A DNA stretch of 56,261 bases, from NCBI GenBank assembly GCA_947367115.1, contig CANBCW010000004.1:1-56261 (forward strand), read 5' to 3'. Shown piece after piece: positions 33,268 through 41,145 of the stretch. Under the pieces are notes generated by a model, which was not told the DNA's origin, searched no databases, and worked only from the letters and a program-made list of their open reading frames with translations. Position 1 is the stretch's first letter, and each line of letters opens with the position of its first letter. Origin of the DNA: an uncultured Clostridia bacterium. Its GTDB lineage: Bacteria > Bacillota > Clostridia > Oscillospirales > Oscillospiraceae. The position numbers were made by a program, and so were the translations under genes.

Positions 33268-34358
33268 TTTATAATCCTTTCAAGCCAATTCTCCCAGAAA
33301 TGTTTCTTCTCCGGAACGAACTGCTCCACGGTTTTTTCGTAGGCAACAGGAATCTTTCCCACTGCTGTATCTCCAATGCAAACGTAAGCGAAGCCCCCCT
33401 CCTGTCCTTCCGCTACCGGCGCATAGGCAAAGCCCGGGCCGGACAGCACAATATGAGGCTTCTCATTTTCCGACAGGGCATAAGAAAAATCCTCCGCCGC
33501 CAGAACGTTCACACGGTTTTCCTGCCCGCCCATAATCTCCACAGACCCCAAACACTGCCCTTTTTTCACGATCTGACACACCTGATAGTTGGAAAAACCG
33601 TCGTCTAAAAGCGCAGCATGGTCTGCCCAATCATTTCCATCATTGATGGTTACTGCCACCAGCCGCCTGCCTTGACGTACAGCGCTGGACACAAGAATCC
33701 GTCCGGCGGCTTTTGTATAGCCTGTTTTTACCCCATCGGCTCCCTCAACCTGCCACAGCAGCTTATTGTGATTGCGCAGGGAGCGATTCCCGATTGTGAC
33801 GGTTTTTGTGGACACCGTCTTGGCGAAAACCGGGTTTTTCATAGCATAAGAAGCCAAAATTGCCAAATCTCTGGCTGTGGAGTAATGACCGGGACTGTCC
33901 AGTCCATTGGGATTCTCAAAATGTGTGCCGGTCATGCCAAGCAGTCGTGCTTTATCGTTCATCAGCTCCGCGAAGCCTTCTACCGTACCGCCGCAATAGA
34001 TGGCAAGTGCCACCGCTGCATCATTACCGCTTTGAAGCATCAACCCATACAGCAGCTCCTGAAGCGTCAGTATCTCTCCCTCTTTCAGATACATAGAGGA
34101 ACCCTCGATCCCCACGGCCTCTTTGGGAATGCGCATCCGATCAAGAACATTGCACTGCTCGCAGATGATCAGTGCAGTCATGATCTTCGTGGTGCTGGCG
34201 ACCAGTGATCGGCTGTCCGCATTCTTTTCATACAGCACCCGTCCGGTGGTGGCATCCACCAAAATAGCCTTTTGCGCAGAGATTGCCTTAGCCTGACATG
34301 GATAAAGCAGGACGGCAGCCAGCAAGGCAGCCGCCGTCCGCAAGAAAATTCGTTTCAT
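33264..34358 (-). CDS. dacF: D-alanyl-D-alanine carboxypeptidase (DacF/DacB type)
   Basis: 364 residues with a signal peptide (MKRIFLRTAAALLAAVLLYPC). All three active-site motifs are intact: SxxK in LVASTTKIMTALI (~ residue 56), SGN in LMLQSGNDAAVAL (~108) and KTG in GVKTGYTKAAG (~215). It trims the terminal D-Ala from muropeptides outside the cell membrane. The C-terminal beta domain of class A PBP5-like enzymes follows. The setting beside ytfJ and scpAB is like the sporulation-linked dacB/dacF loci of Bacillus, so a role in spore cortex synthesis is plausible. Confidence 0.92.
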   Translation of the reverse strand: MKRIFLRTAAALLAAVLLYPCQAKAISAQKAILVDATTGRVLYEKNADSRSLVASTTKIMTALIICEQCNVLDRMRIPKEAVGIEGSSMYLKEGEILTLQELLYGLMLQSGNDAAVALAIYCGGTVEGFAELMNDKARLLGMTGTHFENPNGLDSPGHYSTARDLAILASYAMKNPVFAKTVSTKTVTIGNRSLRNHNKLLWQVEGADGVKTGYTKAAGRILVSSAVRQGRRLVAVTINDGNDWADHAALLDDGFSNYQVCQIVKKGQCLGSVEIMGGQENRVNVLAAEDFSYALSENEKPHIVLSGPGFAYAPVAEGQEGGFAYVCIGDTAVGKIPVAYEKTVEQFVPEKKHFWENWLERIIK

Positions 34359-34399
34359 CTTTCCTCACCCGACCATATTTTAAGCCGGACGCAGGAAAA

Positions 34400-34792
34400 T
34401 TATTCGCCTTTTTTCTCCGTTCTGGAGTCGATGAAGCTGGCGATCTTATCCAGCACATCAGGCACCTGCTCGACAATGCGGTCGGCAGTGGTATTTGCAG
34501 GCGCTGCCACCGGCATCATTCGTACATTGCCATCCTTGACGATCAGAAAAGCGATTGGCGTAACCTTCACACCGCCGCCGGCACCGCCGCCAAAGGGATT
34601 TTCCTGCTTGTTGACATTCTTAGACACAAAGTCAGAACCGCCGCCGCCAAAGCCTACGCTGACCTTGGATACAGGAATGATGGTCACACCGTCAGGGGTT
34701 GTAATGGGATTGCCGATGACGGAGTTTACATCCACCATCTCACGGATCTTTGCAATGGTATTTTCCAACATATTAGGAAGAGTCTGGCTCAT
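34400..34792 (-). CDS. ytfJ: GerW-family sporulation protein YtfJ
   Basis: 130 residues of the YtfJ/GerW family. Characteristic features are the N-terminal helix (MLENTIAKIREMVDVNSVIG), TTPDGVTIIPVSKVSVGFGGGG and the second Gly-rich turn NPFGGGAGGGVKVTPIAFLIV. In B. subtilis the protein is needed for spore germination. The ATG overlaps the stop of the DUF2953 gene (ATGA), the same ytfI-ytfJ pairing as in Bacillus. Confidence 0.93.
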   Translation of the reverse strand: MSQTLPNMLENTIAKIREMVDVNSVIGNPITTPDGVTIIPVSKVSVGFGGGGSDFVSKNVNKQENPFGGGAGGGVKVTPIAFLIVKDGNVRMMPVAAPANTTADRIVEQVPDVLDKIASFIDSRTEKKGE

Positions 34793-35436
34793 TTAACTGC
34801 ACCGCCTTTTCTTAATTTCATAATTTTCATATACTCCCGCAGGGCACGGATTCCGTAGCGCACCACGAGAACGATAAGTCTGCCAAGGGTAATGGTAATA
34901 TCCAGCCGTGCAATGATCAATGTTTCGCTGGCCGTGAAGTCACACTCCACCTCGACATTCCGCTTTTTGATAACGAAAGCACGTTCCAGAAGCGGAAACA
35001 AATTGCCCAGGGCTGCCCAGGCTCTGCCATAGTTGATGGCAAGATCACAGGGATCATCCGCCGCCATAATCAGCTTCAGCTCCAGCCAATCCAGCCGCAG
35101 CTTTCGGCGGAAGTCACCCAGGAAATCCAGCACCACTTGCACAAGCGGCAAAAAGTCCAGCAAGCTGCCGCCTTTCTTCTTCTTGGCATCCTTGGTATCT
35201 TCGGCTGCGCCAGTCTCCTGCTGCGCGGATTGCTCTTCCGCTTTGTCATTCTTTGATTCTTTTTCTTCTTTACCCTTTTTCGGTTTTTTCTCCTTTTTCT
35301 TCGCAGGGAAAACCGTAAAACGAACCGGGCCTGCAATGATCTTCACCAGCGGGCCGTCGGCGTTGTACGTTACGTTTGCGCCCAGCGGAAGGATCGCAAG
35401 CAAAAACAGGATTCCAAATGCGATCAGCCACCCCAT
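34789..35436 (-). CDS. DUF2953 protein (YtfI-like)
   Basis: 215 residues. One N-terminal membrane helix (MGWLIAFGILFLLAILPLG) is followed by a very Lys/Glu-rich low-complexity stretch (about 45-95) and a C-terminal domain including CDFTASETLIIARLDITITLGRL, the DUF2953 pattern. Its function is unknown; it is usually paired with ytfJ in spore formers. The lysine-rich part may sit on the membrane surface or bind nucleic acid. TGATG overlap with scpB upstream and ATGA with ytfJ downstream. Confidence 0.85.
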   Translation of the reverse strand: MGWLIAFGILFLLAILPLGANVTYNADGPLVKIIAGPVRFTVFPAKKKEKKPKKGKEEKESKNDKAEEQSAQQETGAAEDTKDAKKKKGGSLLDFLPLVQVVLDFLGDFRRKLRLDWLELKLIMAADDPCDLAINYGRAWAALGNLFPLLERAFVIKKRNVEVECDFTASETLIIARLDITITLGRLIVLVVRYGIRALREYMKIMKLRKGGAVK

Positions 35437-35996
35437 CAGCTTCCCTCCTGTGAAGGAACCTCCTCAGGAATCGGCTCGCCGAAGTTGATCTTCTCAATGG
35501 GCGGCAGCTCCTCAAGGGATTCCAGTCCAAAGGTTCTCAGAAAATCAGGGGTCGTTCGATACTGGATCGGACGGCCGGGAACATTTAACCGTCCCGCCTC
35601 TTCAATCAGCTTTTTATTCATCAGAGCGGACACCGAATAAGAGCTGTCAACTCCACGGATCTGCTCCACCATCGCCTTGGTAGCAGGCTGATAATACGCG
35701 ATAATGGTCAGCGCTTCCAGTTGGGAAGATGACAGCTTCGGAGGCTTGCGAGTCTCCAGTGCCTTGGTAACAAAATCAGCCATCTCGCCGGAGGATACCA
35801 TCTGATAGCCATTGTCAAGACGCAGAATGCGGATGCCCCGGCGCTCAAAGGCGTAGGTATCCGCCAGTGCGTTGGCGGCGGCGACGATCTCATCTTCATC
35901 GGTTTCCAGTGCCATAGACAGACGCGCCGTTTCCACACGCTCTCCTGCAGCAAAGAGGATGGCCTCGATGGCGCGCTGCAATTCAGTTTGATCCAT
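35436..35996 (-). CDS. scpB: Segregation and condensation protein B
   Basis: 186 residues. Two winged-helix domains: the first opens with LQRAIEAILFAAGERV, the second contains LSSSQLEALTIIAYYQPATKAMVEQIRGVDSSYSV in parts and RPIQYRTTPDFLRTFGL. It forms the SMC-ScpA-ScpB condensin with scpA. Acidic, Pro-rich tail. TGATG overlaps at both ends couple it to scpA and the DUF2953 gene. Confidence 0.95.
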   Translation of the reverse strand: MDQTELQRAIEAILFAAGERVETARLSMALETDEDEIVAAANALADTYAFERRGIRILRLDNGYQMVSSGEMADFVTKALETRKPPKLSSSQLEALTIIAYYQPATKAMVEQIRGVDSSYSVSALMNKKLIEEAGRLNVPGRPIQYRTTPDFLRTFGLESLEELPPIEKINFGEPIPEEVPSQEGS

Positions 35997-36790
35997 CAGA
36001 CATCCTCCTTTTTGTTTTTCATATGGTCAAGCAGACGGACATTGGGATTCTCACCGGTATCATCGTCCTCCAGCACCACAGAATTGCTTTTGCACAGATC
36101 CAGCACAGAAATGAAGGTTGCAACTATCTCCGATCTGGATTTGTTGCCTTTGAACAAGTTCTTCAGCCGCTCAATACCGCGCAGCAGCAGCTGCCGCAGT
36201 ACCTCGCCAGCCTTTTTGGAAACCGGATACGGTTCCTTGCCTACGATGCCTTTAAAATTCACCGTTGGGGGCGGCAGGCTGCGGTTATTGCGCTCCGTGA
36301 TATTGTCCAGCGCTTTCAGCAGATCGATGGGCTCATGGCGGTAACGGTAGGTCTGATCCCGGCGCAGGGGTTCAGGCTCCTTGGTAAACAGGCATCGTCC
36401 AATCTCATTCCGAGGCTCCAGTGTAGAAATCGCCACACGGATCTGCTCCATCGCTTCCTTCCTCTGTCGTTCTACAAGACTCTGCCGCAGCAGATCCAGT
36501 TCACTTTCCGCCTCTGCCTGCTCGGCAGCAGACAGGAGCATCTTGGTCTTGATCAGCATCAGGTGAGAAGCCATCGTAATAAACTCGCTGGCGATCTCCA
36601 TATCCAGCCGTTTCATTTCGTCCAAATAGGCCAGATACTGCTCCAGAATCGCCGTAATGGATACGTCCTGAATCTCTATTTTATTTTTACTCAGCAGCAG
36701 GAAAATAACATCCAGAGGGCCTTCAAAGTCCTCCATCTCCTCACTGCGGGTCCTGACGATTCCTTCCAGGCGGTATTGCGGCTCCAGCAT
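35996..36790 (-). CDS. scpA: Segregation and condensation protein A
   Basis: About 264 residues, the kleisin subunit of the SMC condensin. The signature FEGPLDVIFLLLSKNKIEIQ near residue 22 and FITMASHLMLIKTKMLL are clear. The C-terminal winged helix (KSRSEIVATFISVLDLCKSNSV) binds SMC. The start ATG 36790 has GAGGAG; an ATG eight codons earlier has no ribosome-binding site. It heads the operon scpA-scpB-DUF2953-ytfJ-dacF-rluB. Confidence 0.95.
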   Translation of the reverse strand: MLEPQYRLEGIVRTRSEEMEDFEGPLDVIFLLLSKNKIEIQDVSITAILEQYLAYLDEMKRLDMEIASEFITMASHLMLIKTKMLLSAAEQAEAESELDLLRQSLVERQRKEAMEQIRVAISTLEPRNEIGRCLFTKEPEPLRRDQTYRYRHEPIDLLKALDNITERNNRSLPPPTVNFKGIVGKEPYPVSKKAGEVLRQLLLRGIERLKNLFKGNKSRSEIVATFISVLDLCKSNSVVLEDDDTGENPNVRLLDHMKNKKEDV

Positions 36791-36826
36791 AGCGTCTCCT
36801 CGGGCAAATTGCACATTCTTTTGGTC

Positions 36827-36855
36827 ATTATAACATCTTTGTGTCGGTTATGCAA
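36827..36855 (-). promoter_or_regulatory. Promoter of the scpA operon
   Basis: TTGCAT (36850-36855), 17-base spacer, TATAAT (36827-36832) on the minus strand. Confidence 0.75.
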
Positions 36856-36886
36856 GCATTTTAACCGTTTTCCCGGGAAATGAAAC

Positions 36887-36906
36887 GCGGCAGCCGAAGC
36901 TGCCGC
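36887..36906 (-). terminator. Terminator of the nucleoside kinase gene
   Basis: GCGGCAGC/GCTGCCGC stem closed by a TTCG tetraloop on the minus strand, then GTTTCATTTC. It lies seven bases after the stop. Confidence 0.7.
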
Positions 36907-36912
36907 ATATAA

Positions 36913-38613
36913 TCACTTGCGATAGAATGTATTGCCTCCGATGAACTCACGCACCAGACTCGTGGGCGGGATCTCATCGTCCACATCCGCTTCCTGCACG
37001 AAGTTCAGGATCTTTACCACACTGCGCACTTCATCGTACCATGGATCCTCCGGCTGAACCGCAGTCAGCAGAGGATAGATGTGTTTTTTCAGAACCGCGA
37101 GTTCATAGAGCGTAGAGCTGTTGAAGATCACATCCGCGTTTTCCTGGAATGGGAAGATCCAGATCTTCTCCCCCCGGCGCACAGAGTCCCACATAGACAT
37201 AGTATGCTGTACAGTCGCGCCTCGTCCCTCAAAATCACGGACGATCCGACGCAGCAGCCGCAGATAGCTGGTCGGTATCCGGTTATGATCATCCAAATTG
37301 AGGGGCAGCAAAGGGCTGACGTACATTTTGAAGATCAGATTGCTGTCAATTCCCTTTGGGCTCAGCACAGGGTTCAATGCATGCAGGCCTTCTACGATAA
37401 TCACAGAGTCCGGGCTCAGACGCATCCGGTGTCCGTTCCAAACCCGGCGTCCCAGCTTAAAGCTGAAGGTCGGAATCTCCACTTCCTCCCCCCGCAGAAG
37501 CTGGGCAATCTGCTCCTTGAACAAGTCTGTGTCAATGGTGTTGATATGCTCCAGGTCCAGTTTCCCATCGGGGCCGGGCGCAATTTTCTCCCGGTCAAGG
37601 TAATAATCGTCCAGGCTCATCAGCACCGGCTTTTTTCCATGGACACGGAGCTGCGTGGCCAGACGGTTGGCTGAAGTCGTTTTCCCCGAGGAGCTTGGGC
37701 CAGCCAGCATGACCGCCTTGGCTCCGCGCTGGCAGACCATATCGGCCACCTGAGAATAGCGCTTCTCATGCAGGGCTTCATTGACCCGGATCAATTCACG
37801 GATGCGCCCGCTTTCAACCAGACCATTGAGGTCAGCCACGGTCTCGCACTCCATCAGCTCACACCAGCGCTCACCCTCATTGAACACGCTGAGGAAATGA
37901 GGCATGTGTTCATAAGTACCGACCTGATCCGGGCACTGATCGTCCGGGAACAGGAACAAAAATCCATTCTCCGCCGAGCGGATATCCCAGACCTTCAGAT
38001 AGCCTGTAGACGGAGCCATCTCACCGTAATAATAGTCCCGGAAATCGCCGTAAGCATACTCATCAAAGTATTCGACCGTCCGCCACTTCAGGAGTCTCGC
38101 CTTATCCTCGTCTCCCCTGCCCTCAAAATACCGGATCGCATCCGCAGTGCTGACCCGGCGGCGCAGCAAAGGAATGTTTTCACCAATGATTCGCTTCATC
38201 TCCGTTTTCATACACTCAGCGGTAAAACCGGGAGCATTCTTCACATCGATGTACAAGCCGGGGCCAAGCGTACAGGTCATCCTGGCACGGGCATTGGGCC
38301 ACAAACGGTTCAATGCCAAAAAGATAACGAACTGGGCCGTACGTACATAGGCATCCTTACCAGCCGGATCACTGTAACGCAGCAGTTTGATCTCACCGCC
38401 GGAGGCAGCCATAGCCCGGCGAGTATTGGGATTCTCCCCCGCGTCCTTCTGACGGACAGGAATATAATTGAGCGTAAAGACCTCTCCGGCGATTCGGGCA
38501 GCCAGAGGATCCTCTGACAATTTTCCGGAAATCAGCCCCAGCTGACTGATAATATCCAAAAGGGACTGCCCCGGCTGGGCAACCACTTCACGTCCGTCTA
38601 TAATAAGCTTCAT
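36913..38613 (-). CDS. Nucleoside (uridine-kinase-like) kinase with TGS and tRNA-synthetase-like N-terminal domains
   Basis: 566 residues in three parts: a TGS-like ubiquitin fold (1-60), a domain like the second-additional domain of threonyl-tRNA synthetase (~90-230, with GPGLYIDVKNAPGFT), and a C-terminal P-loop kinase (~285-480). Walker A is AGPSSSGKTTSANRL, and MSLDDYYLDREKIAPGPDGK and HDLD-like DLEHINTIDTDL follow the uridine kinase pattern. It should phosphorylate a nucleoside or related substrate, but the exact one is unproven. Its ATG directly abuts the stop of the small membrane protein (TAAATG). Both lie behind a purine riboswitch, arguing for a purine-linked role. Confidence 0.88.
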   Translation of the reverse strand: MKLIIDGREVVAQPGQSLLDIISQLGLISGKLSEDPLAARIAGEVFTLNYIPVRQKDAGENPNTRRAMAASGGEIKLLRYSDPAGKDAYVRTAQFVIFLALNRLWPNARARMTCTLGPGLYIDVKNAPGFTAECMKTEMKRIIGENIPLLRRRVSTADAIRYFEGRGDEDKARLLKWRTVEYFDEYAYGDFRDYYYGEMAPSTGYLKVWDIRSAENGFLFLFPDDQCPDQVGTYEHMPHFLSVFNEGERWCELMECETVADLNGLVESGRIRELIRVNEALHEKRYSQVADMVCQRGAKAVMLAGPSSSGKTTSANRLATQLRVHGKKPVLMSLDDYYLDREKIAPGPDGKLDLEHINTIDTDLFKEQIAQLLRGEEVEIPTFSFKLGRRVWNGHRMRLSPDSVIIVEGLHALNPVLSPKGIDSNLIFKMYVSPLLPLNLDDHNRIPTSYLRLLRRIVRDFEGRGATVQHTMSMWDSVRRGEKIWIFPFQENADVIFNSSTLYELAVLKKHIYPLLTAVQPEDPWYDEVRSVVKILNFVQEADVDDEIPPTSLVREFIGGNTFYRK

Positions 38614-38853
38614 TTACATTGCCTCCTTTACACTCTTTTTTCGGTACAAGCGGAAGATTTGCACCAAATGAATGATGATCAGTCCCGCATTCAAAAACAC
38701 AACCGGCCATGTACCGCAGACAGCTCCGTAGATCATACTGATCACCGAGCCCGCCATATTGAACCAGCGCAGCTTCTCTACAGATGTCATCATCATGGAT
38801 ATCAAGATCAAAGCTGATCCAGTATATCCAAATATCTCTAAATATATGTTCAA
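38614..38853 (-). CDS. Small membrane protein (YgjV/SWEET-like), riboswitch-controlled
   Basis: About 79 residues with three hydrophobic helices: IFGYTGSALILISMMMTS, then LRWFNMAGSVISMIYGAVCG, then WPVVFLNAGLIIIHLV, ending in a basic tail. The pattern resembles the small YgjV-like / semiSWEET-sized proteins of bacteria; no transport activity is established. The best start is TTG 38853, eight bases after a run of G's; another TTG at 38868 is less well placed. It is the first gene after the purine riboswitch, so a role in purine or nucleoside traffic is an inference worth testing. Confidence 0.7.
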   Translation of the reverse strand: MNIYLEIFGYTGSALILISMMMTSVEKLRWFNMAGSVISMIYGAVCGTWPVVFLNAGLIIIHLVQIFRLYRKKSVKEAM

Positions 38854-38880
38854 ATGCGAGCCCCCCAATCCACAGAGATT

Positions 38881-38922
38881 AAAAAAAGTTGACTACCAAG
38901 TTCATAAAAACCGGTAGTCAAC
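38881..38922 (-). terminator. Expression-platform terminator of the purine riboswitch
   Basis: Perfect 10-bp stem GTTGACTACC/GGTAGTCAAC (38913-38922 with 38888-38897), 15-base loop, then seven T's. Its first arm is the same sequence that forms the aptamer P3 3' strand, J3/1 and P1 3' strand, so the terminator and the aptamer are mutually exclusive. Confidence 0.85.
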
Positions 38923-38971
38923 CATTTACGGTGGTTCGTAGAAACGCTTACCCCTATTGCAAGCATATACC
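38913..38971 (-). promoter_or_regulatory. Purine riboswitch aptamer (guanine-type)
   Basis: Read on the minus strand: P1 GGTA/TACC; J1/2 TAT; P2 GCTTGC/GTAAGC with 7-base loop AATAGGG; J2/3 GTTTCTAC; P3 AACCA/TGGTT with 7-base loop CCGTAAA; then J3/1 GACT. The L2 GG and L3 CC can form the loop-loop pairs of this class. The specificity base in J3/1 is C (GACT, as in xpt; adenine riboswitches have GATT), so guanine or hypoxanthine is the expected ligand. J2/3 keeps the U found in guanine rather than 2'-deoxyguanosine types. It precedes the small membrane protein and the nucleoside kinase. Confidence 0.92.
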
Positions 38972-38992
38972 TTTATGTGTAACGTAATACAT

Positions 38993-39020
38993 AGTGTATC
39001 AAAAATCACCAAAAAGTCAA
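38993..39020 (-). promoter_or_regulatory. Promoter of the riboswitch transcript
   Basis: TTGACT (39015-39020), 16-base spacer, TACACT (38993-38998). The transcript would start about 15 bases before the aptamer. Confidence 0.65.
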
Positions 39021-39045
39021 GGGGGTATCTTGCATTTTTTGTGTA

Positions 39046-39978
39046 TTATATGTATTCTTCCTGTCCGATGGACATGATGTCATAGGGGGTTGTCTGGTAA
39101 ACGAAGTAGTTCAGCCAATTAGAAAACAGCAGATTCGCGCTGCTGCGCCAGCGGACGACAGGTGCTTTGGTATCATCGTCATTCGGGAAGTAATTCTCCG
39201 GCACATGGATCGGCAGGCCCAAATTCTTATCGCGATCGTACTCTGCCTTCAGGGTCAGAGGATCATACTCAGAATGGCCGGTAATGAAAATCTGACGTCC
39301 CTCCTTGTTCATAACGGCATAAACACCAGCTTGATCGGAAGAAGCCAGGATCTTCAGCCCCGGAACCGCCTCAATATCCTCCCGCAAGACAGTCGTATGC
39401 CGGGAATGGGGCACCCAGAAAGTATCATCGAAACCACGCATCAGAATGGAACGCTTATAGTCCGCACGGTGCTCAAACACACCGAAGAGTTTCTCAGGAA
39501 GCTCGCGCTTCTGGATTCCATAGTGGTAGTACAGTCCCGCCTGCGCGCCCCAGCAGATGTGAAGCGTGCTGTGAACATTCGTCTTGCTCCACTCCAGAAT
39601 CTCGGTCAGCTCCTGCCAGTAGTCCACATCCTCGAACGCTAGATTCTCCACCGGCGCGCCGGTGATGACCATGCCGTCAAATTTGCGGTCTTTCAATTCA
39701 TCAAAACTCTTATAGAAACTCAGCAAATGATCCTGAGAAACATTTTTCGCCTTGTGAGAAGTGGTGTGCATCAGCTCAAGACGCACCTGCAAGGGGGTAT
39801 TGCCCAGCAGCCGGGAAAACTGTGTTTCGGTGGCAATTTTGGTAGGCATCAGATTCAGCAGCACGATCTCCAAGGGCCGAATGTCCTGAGTCGTAGCGCG
39901 GGTCTGTGTCATGACAAAGATATTCTCCTGCTGCAAAATTCCGGCGGCAGGCAAGTCGTTTGGTATCTGAATGGGCAA
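39046..39978 (-). CDS. metA: Homoserine O-acetyltransferase (MetA fold)
   Basis: About 310 residues. The start is TTG 39978 with GGAGG eight bases ahead, which gives the standard N-terminus [11 protein letters not shown]. The catalytic Cys is in HICWGAQAG (~ residue 142) and the His in TGHSEYD. Position 111 is Glu (in TGAPVEN), the residue that marks acetyl-CoA use; succinyl-CoA enzymes have Gly there. So it most likely makes O-acetylhomoserine for methionine synthesis despite the 'succinyltransferase' family name. It has its own promoter. No SAM riboswitch or T-box was seen in the short leader. Confidence 0.93.
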   Translation of the reverse strand: MPIQIPNDLPAAGILQQENIFVMTQTRATTQDIRPLEIVLLNLMPTKIATETQFSRLLGNTPLQVRLELMHTTSHKAKNVSQDHLLSFYKSFDELKDRKFDGMVITGAPVENLAFEDVDYWQELTEILEWSKTNVHSTLHICWGAQAGLYYHYGIQKRELPEKLFGVFEHRADYKRSILMRGFDDTFWVPHSRHTTVLREDIEAVPGLKILASSDQAGVYAVMNKEGRQIFITGHSEYDPLTLKAEYDRDKNLGLPIHVPENYFPNDDDTKAPVVRWRSSANLLFSNWLNYFVYQTTPYDIMSIGQEEYI

Positions 39979-40011
39979 GGCATTGTCCTCCAAATGGTAG
40001 CATTTGAAAGT

Positions 40012-40040
40012 ATTTTAACCCAAACCGCTCACTTTGTCAA
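40012..40040 (-). promoter_or_regulatory. Promoter of metA
   Basis: TTGACA (40035-40040), 17-base spacer, TAAAAT (40012-40017); the -35 box overlaps the spoIID stop codon. Confidence 0.75.
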
Positions 40041-41023
40041 TCAGTGTCAGGATCATACTGGGAAAGCTTTGTGCCGGGATAGTAATGATACAGGATTTCT
40101 TTATAGCCACTGCCCAGCACTGCCATAGCATCCGCGCCATACTGACTCAGCCCCACTCTGTGACCATACCCCCTGGTTTCAAAGGTGACAGACGTATCGG
40201 TTGTCGTCACAGTAAAAATCGTGGAACGCAGATCAAAGATACCACGAAGATCCACGCCGCTATACAGCTTTCCCCCGATGCGCATCATATCCACCCCGCC
40301 GCCCACGGTGTAGCTGACTCTGCCGAACCAACTCTCCGGCTTTCCCTTCAATGTAACCCCCAGGCGCGTCTGAAACTCTTCCGCGGTAAAGGTGACTGTC
40401 TGGCCGTTGTAGGCATCGTCGTCTGCCGGACTGCTGACCACAGTCAGATACGGCACGGCATTGCCCCAAACCTCCCGGGCATCCTCCGTTGTCCCTCCCG
40501 CGCTGGCAAAGTAGGTGGCCATGATCAGTTTTCCGTCATAATACAGAACCTCCCCCGCGGTCTCAGTCACTGCGTCAAAGACTTTCTGCACACTTGCCAG
40601 CGTACCACCGCTTCGGATATAACTCTCCGGCTCCCGATACTCCTGACAGCAGCGGTAATCCGTACAAACAGCCCCCTCCGGGTGCTTGTCCCCCCCCAAC
40701 ACGCAGCGCAGGGTATAGGTTCTGGCCGCCACTGCCTGCGCTTTCAGCGCTTCCGTTTCAAAGCTCGCCGGCACTTCCCCCAGTACCACCCGACAGATAT
40801 AATCCTCCAGATCCATCTGGACAACCTGTCCGTCACTTTTCAGCACCGGAATAAAGACCTGGCTGACCTTCTCCGTCGGTTTATTCAGATTCTGCTGGGG
40901 CTCCTCCGTTTTCTGCTCCTGTGCTGTGCCGGAACTGAAGCCTGCCAGTGCCGAAAAGATCATCCCCGGAACCACGATCCCCAATGCTGCAGAATGTATG
41001 ATCTGCTTGAATATCATTTTCAA
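40037..41023 (-). CDS. spoIID: Stage II sporulation protein D-like
   Basis: About 328 residues. An N-terminal membrane helix (IIHSAALGIVVPGMIFSALAG) is followed by the SpoIID domain: LEDYICRVVLGEVPASFETEALKAQAVAARTY in parts, with the key Glu in VLGEVPASF, then CTDYRCCQEY, YFASAGGTTEDAREVWG and the C-terminal GYGHRVGLSQYGA. SpoIID is a lytic transglycosylase acting on peptidoglycan during engulfment, with SpoIIP and SpoIIM. The preferred start is TTG 41023, eight bases after GGAGG; an ATG two codons later is also possible. Confidence 0.92.
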   Translation of the reverse strand: MKMIFKQIIHSAALGIVVPGMIFSALAGFSSGTAQEQKTEEPQQNLNKPTEKVSQVFIPVLKSDGQVVQMDLEDYICRVVLGEVPASFETEALKAQAVAARTYTLRCVLGGDKHPEGAVCTDYRCCQEYREPESYIRSGGTLASVQKVFDAVTETAGEVLYYDGKLIMATYFASAGGTTEDAREVWGNAVPYLTVVSSPADDDAYNGQTVTFTAEEFQTRLGVTLKGKPESWFGRVSYTVGGGVDMMRIGGKLYSGVDLRGIFDLRSTIFTVTTTDTSVTFETRGYGHRVGLSQYGADAMAVLGSGYKEILYHYYPGTKLSQYDPDTD

Positions 41024-41083
41024 AATCCACCCCTCCAACTGACCGTGCAGCAAATACTGGATAAACTGTTTTCGCACCGCTCC

Positions 41084-41112
41084 TTGACATCGATTCGGGA
41101 TGCAGGTATAAT
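41084..41112 (+). promoter_or_regulatory. Consensus promoter of the LRR gene
   Basis: Perfect TTGACA (41084-41089), 17-base spacer, perfect TATAAT (41107-41112). Confidence 0.88.
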
Positions 41113-41145
41113 ATTATGTAAAATAACCCCGAACGGAGCAGAAAT

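Noticed and set aside
39979..40040. SAM riboswitch or T-box before metA
   Set aside because: The promoter leaves only about 27 bases of leader, too short for either.
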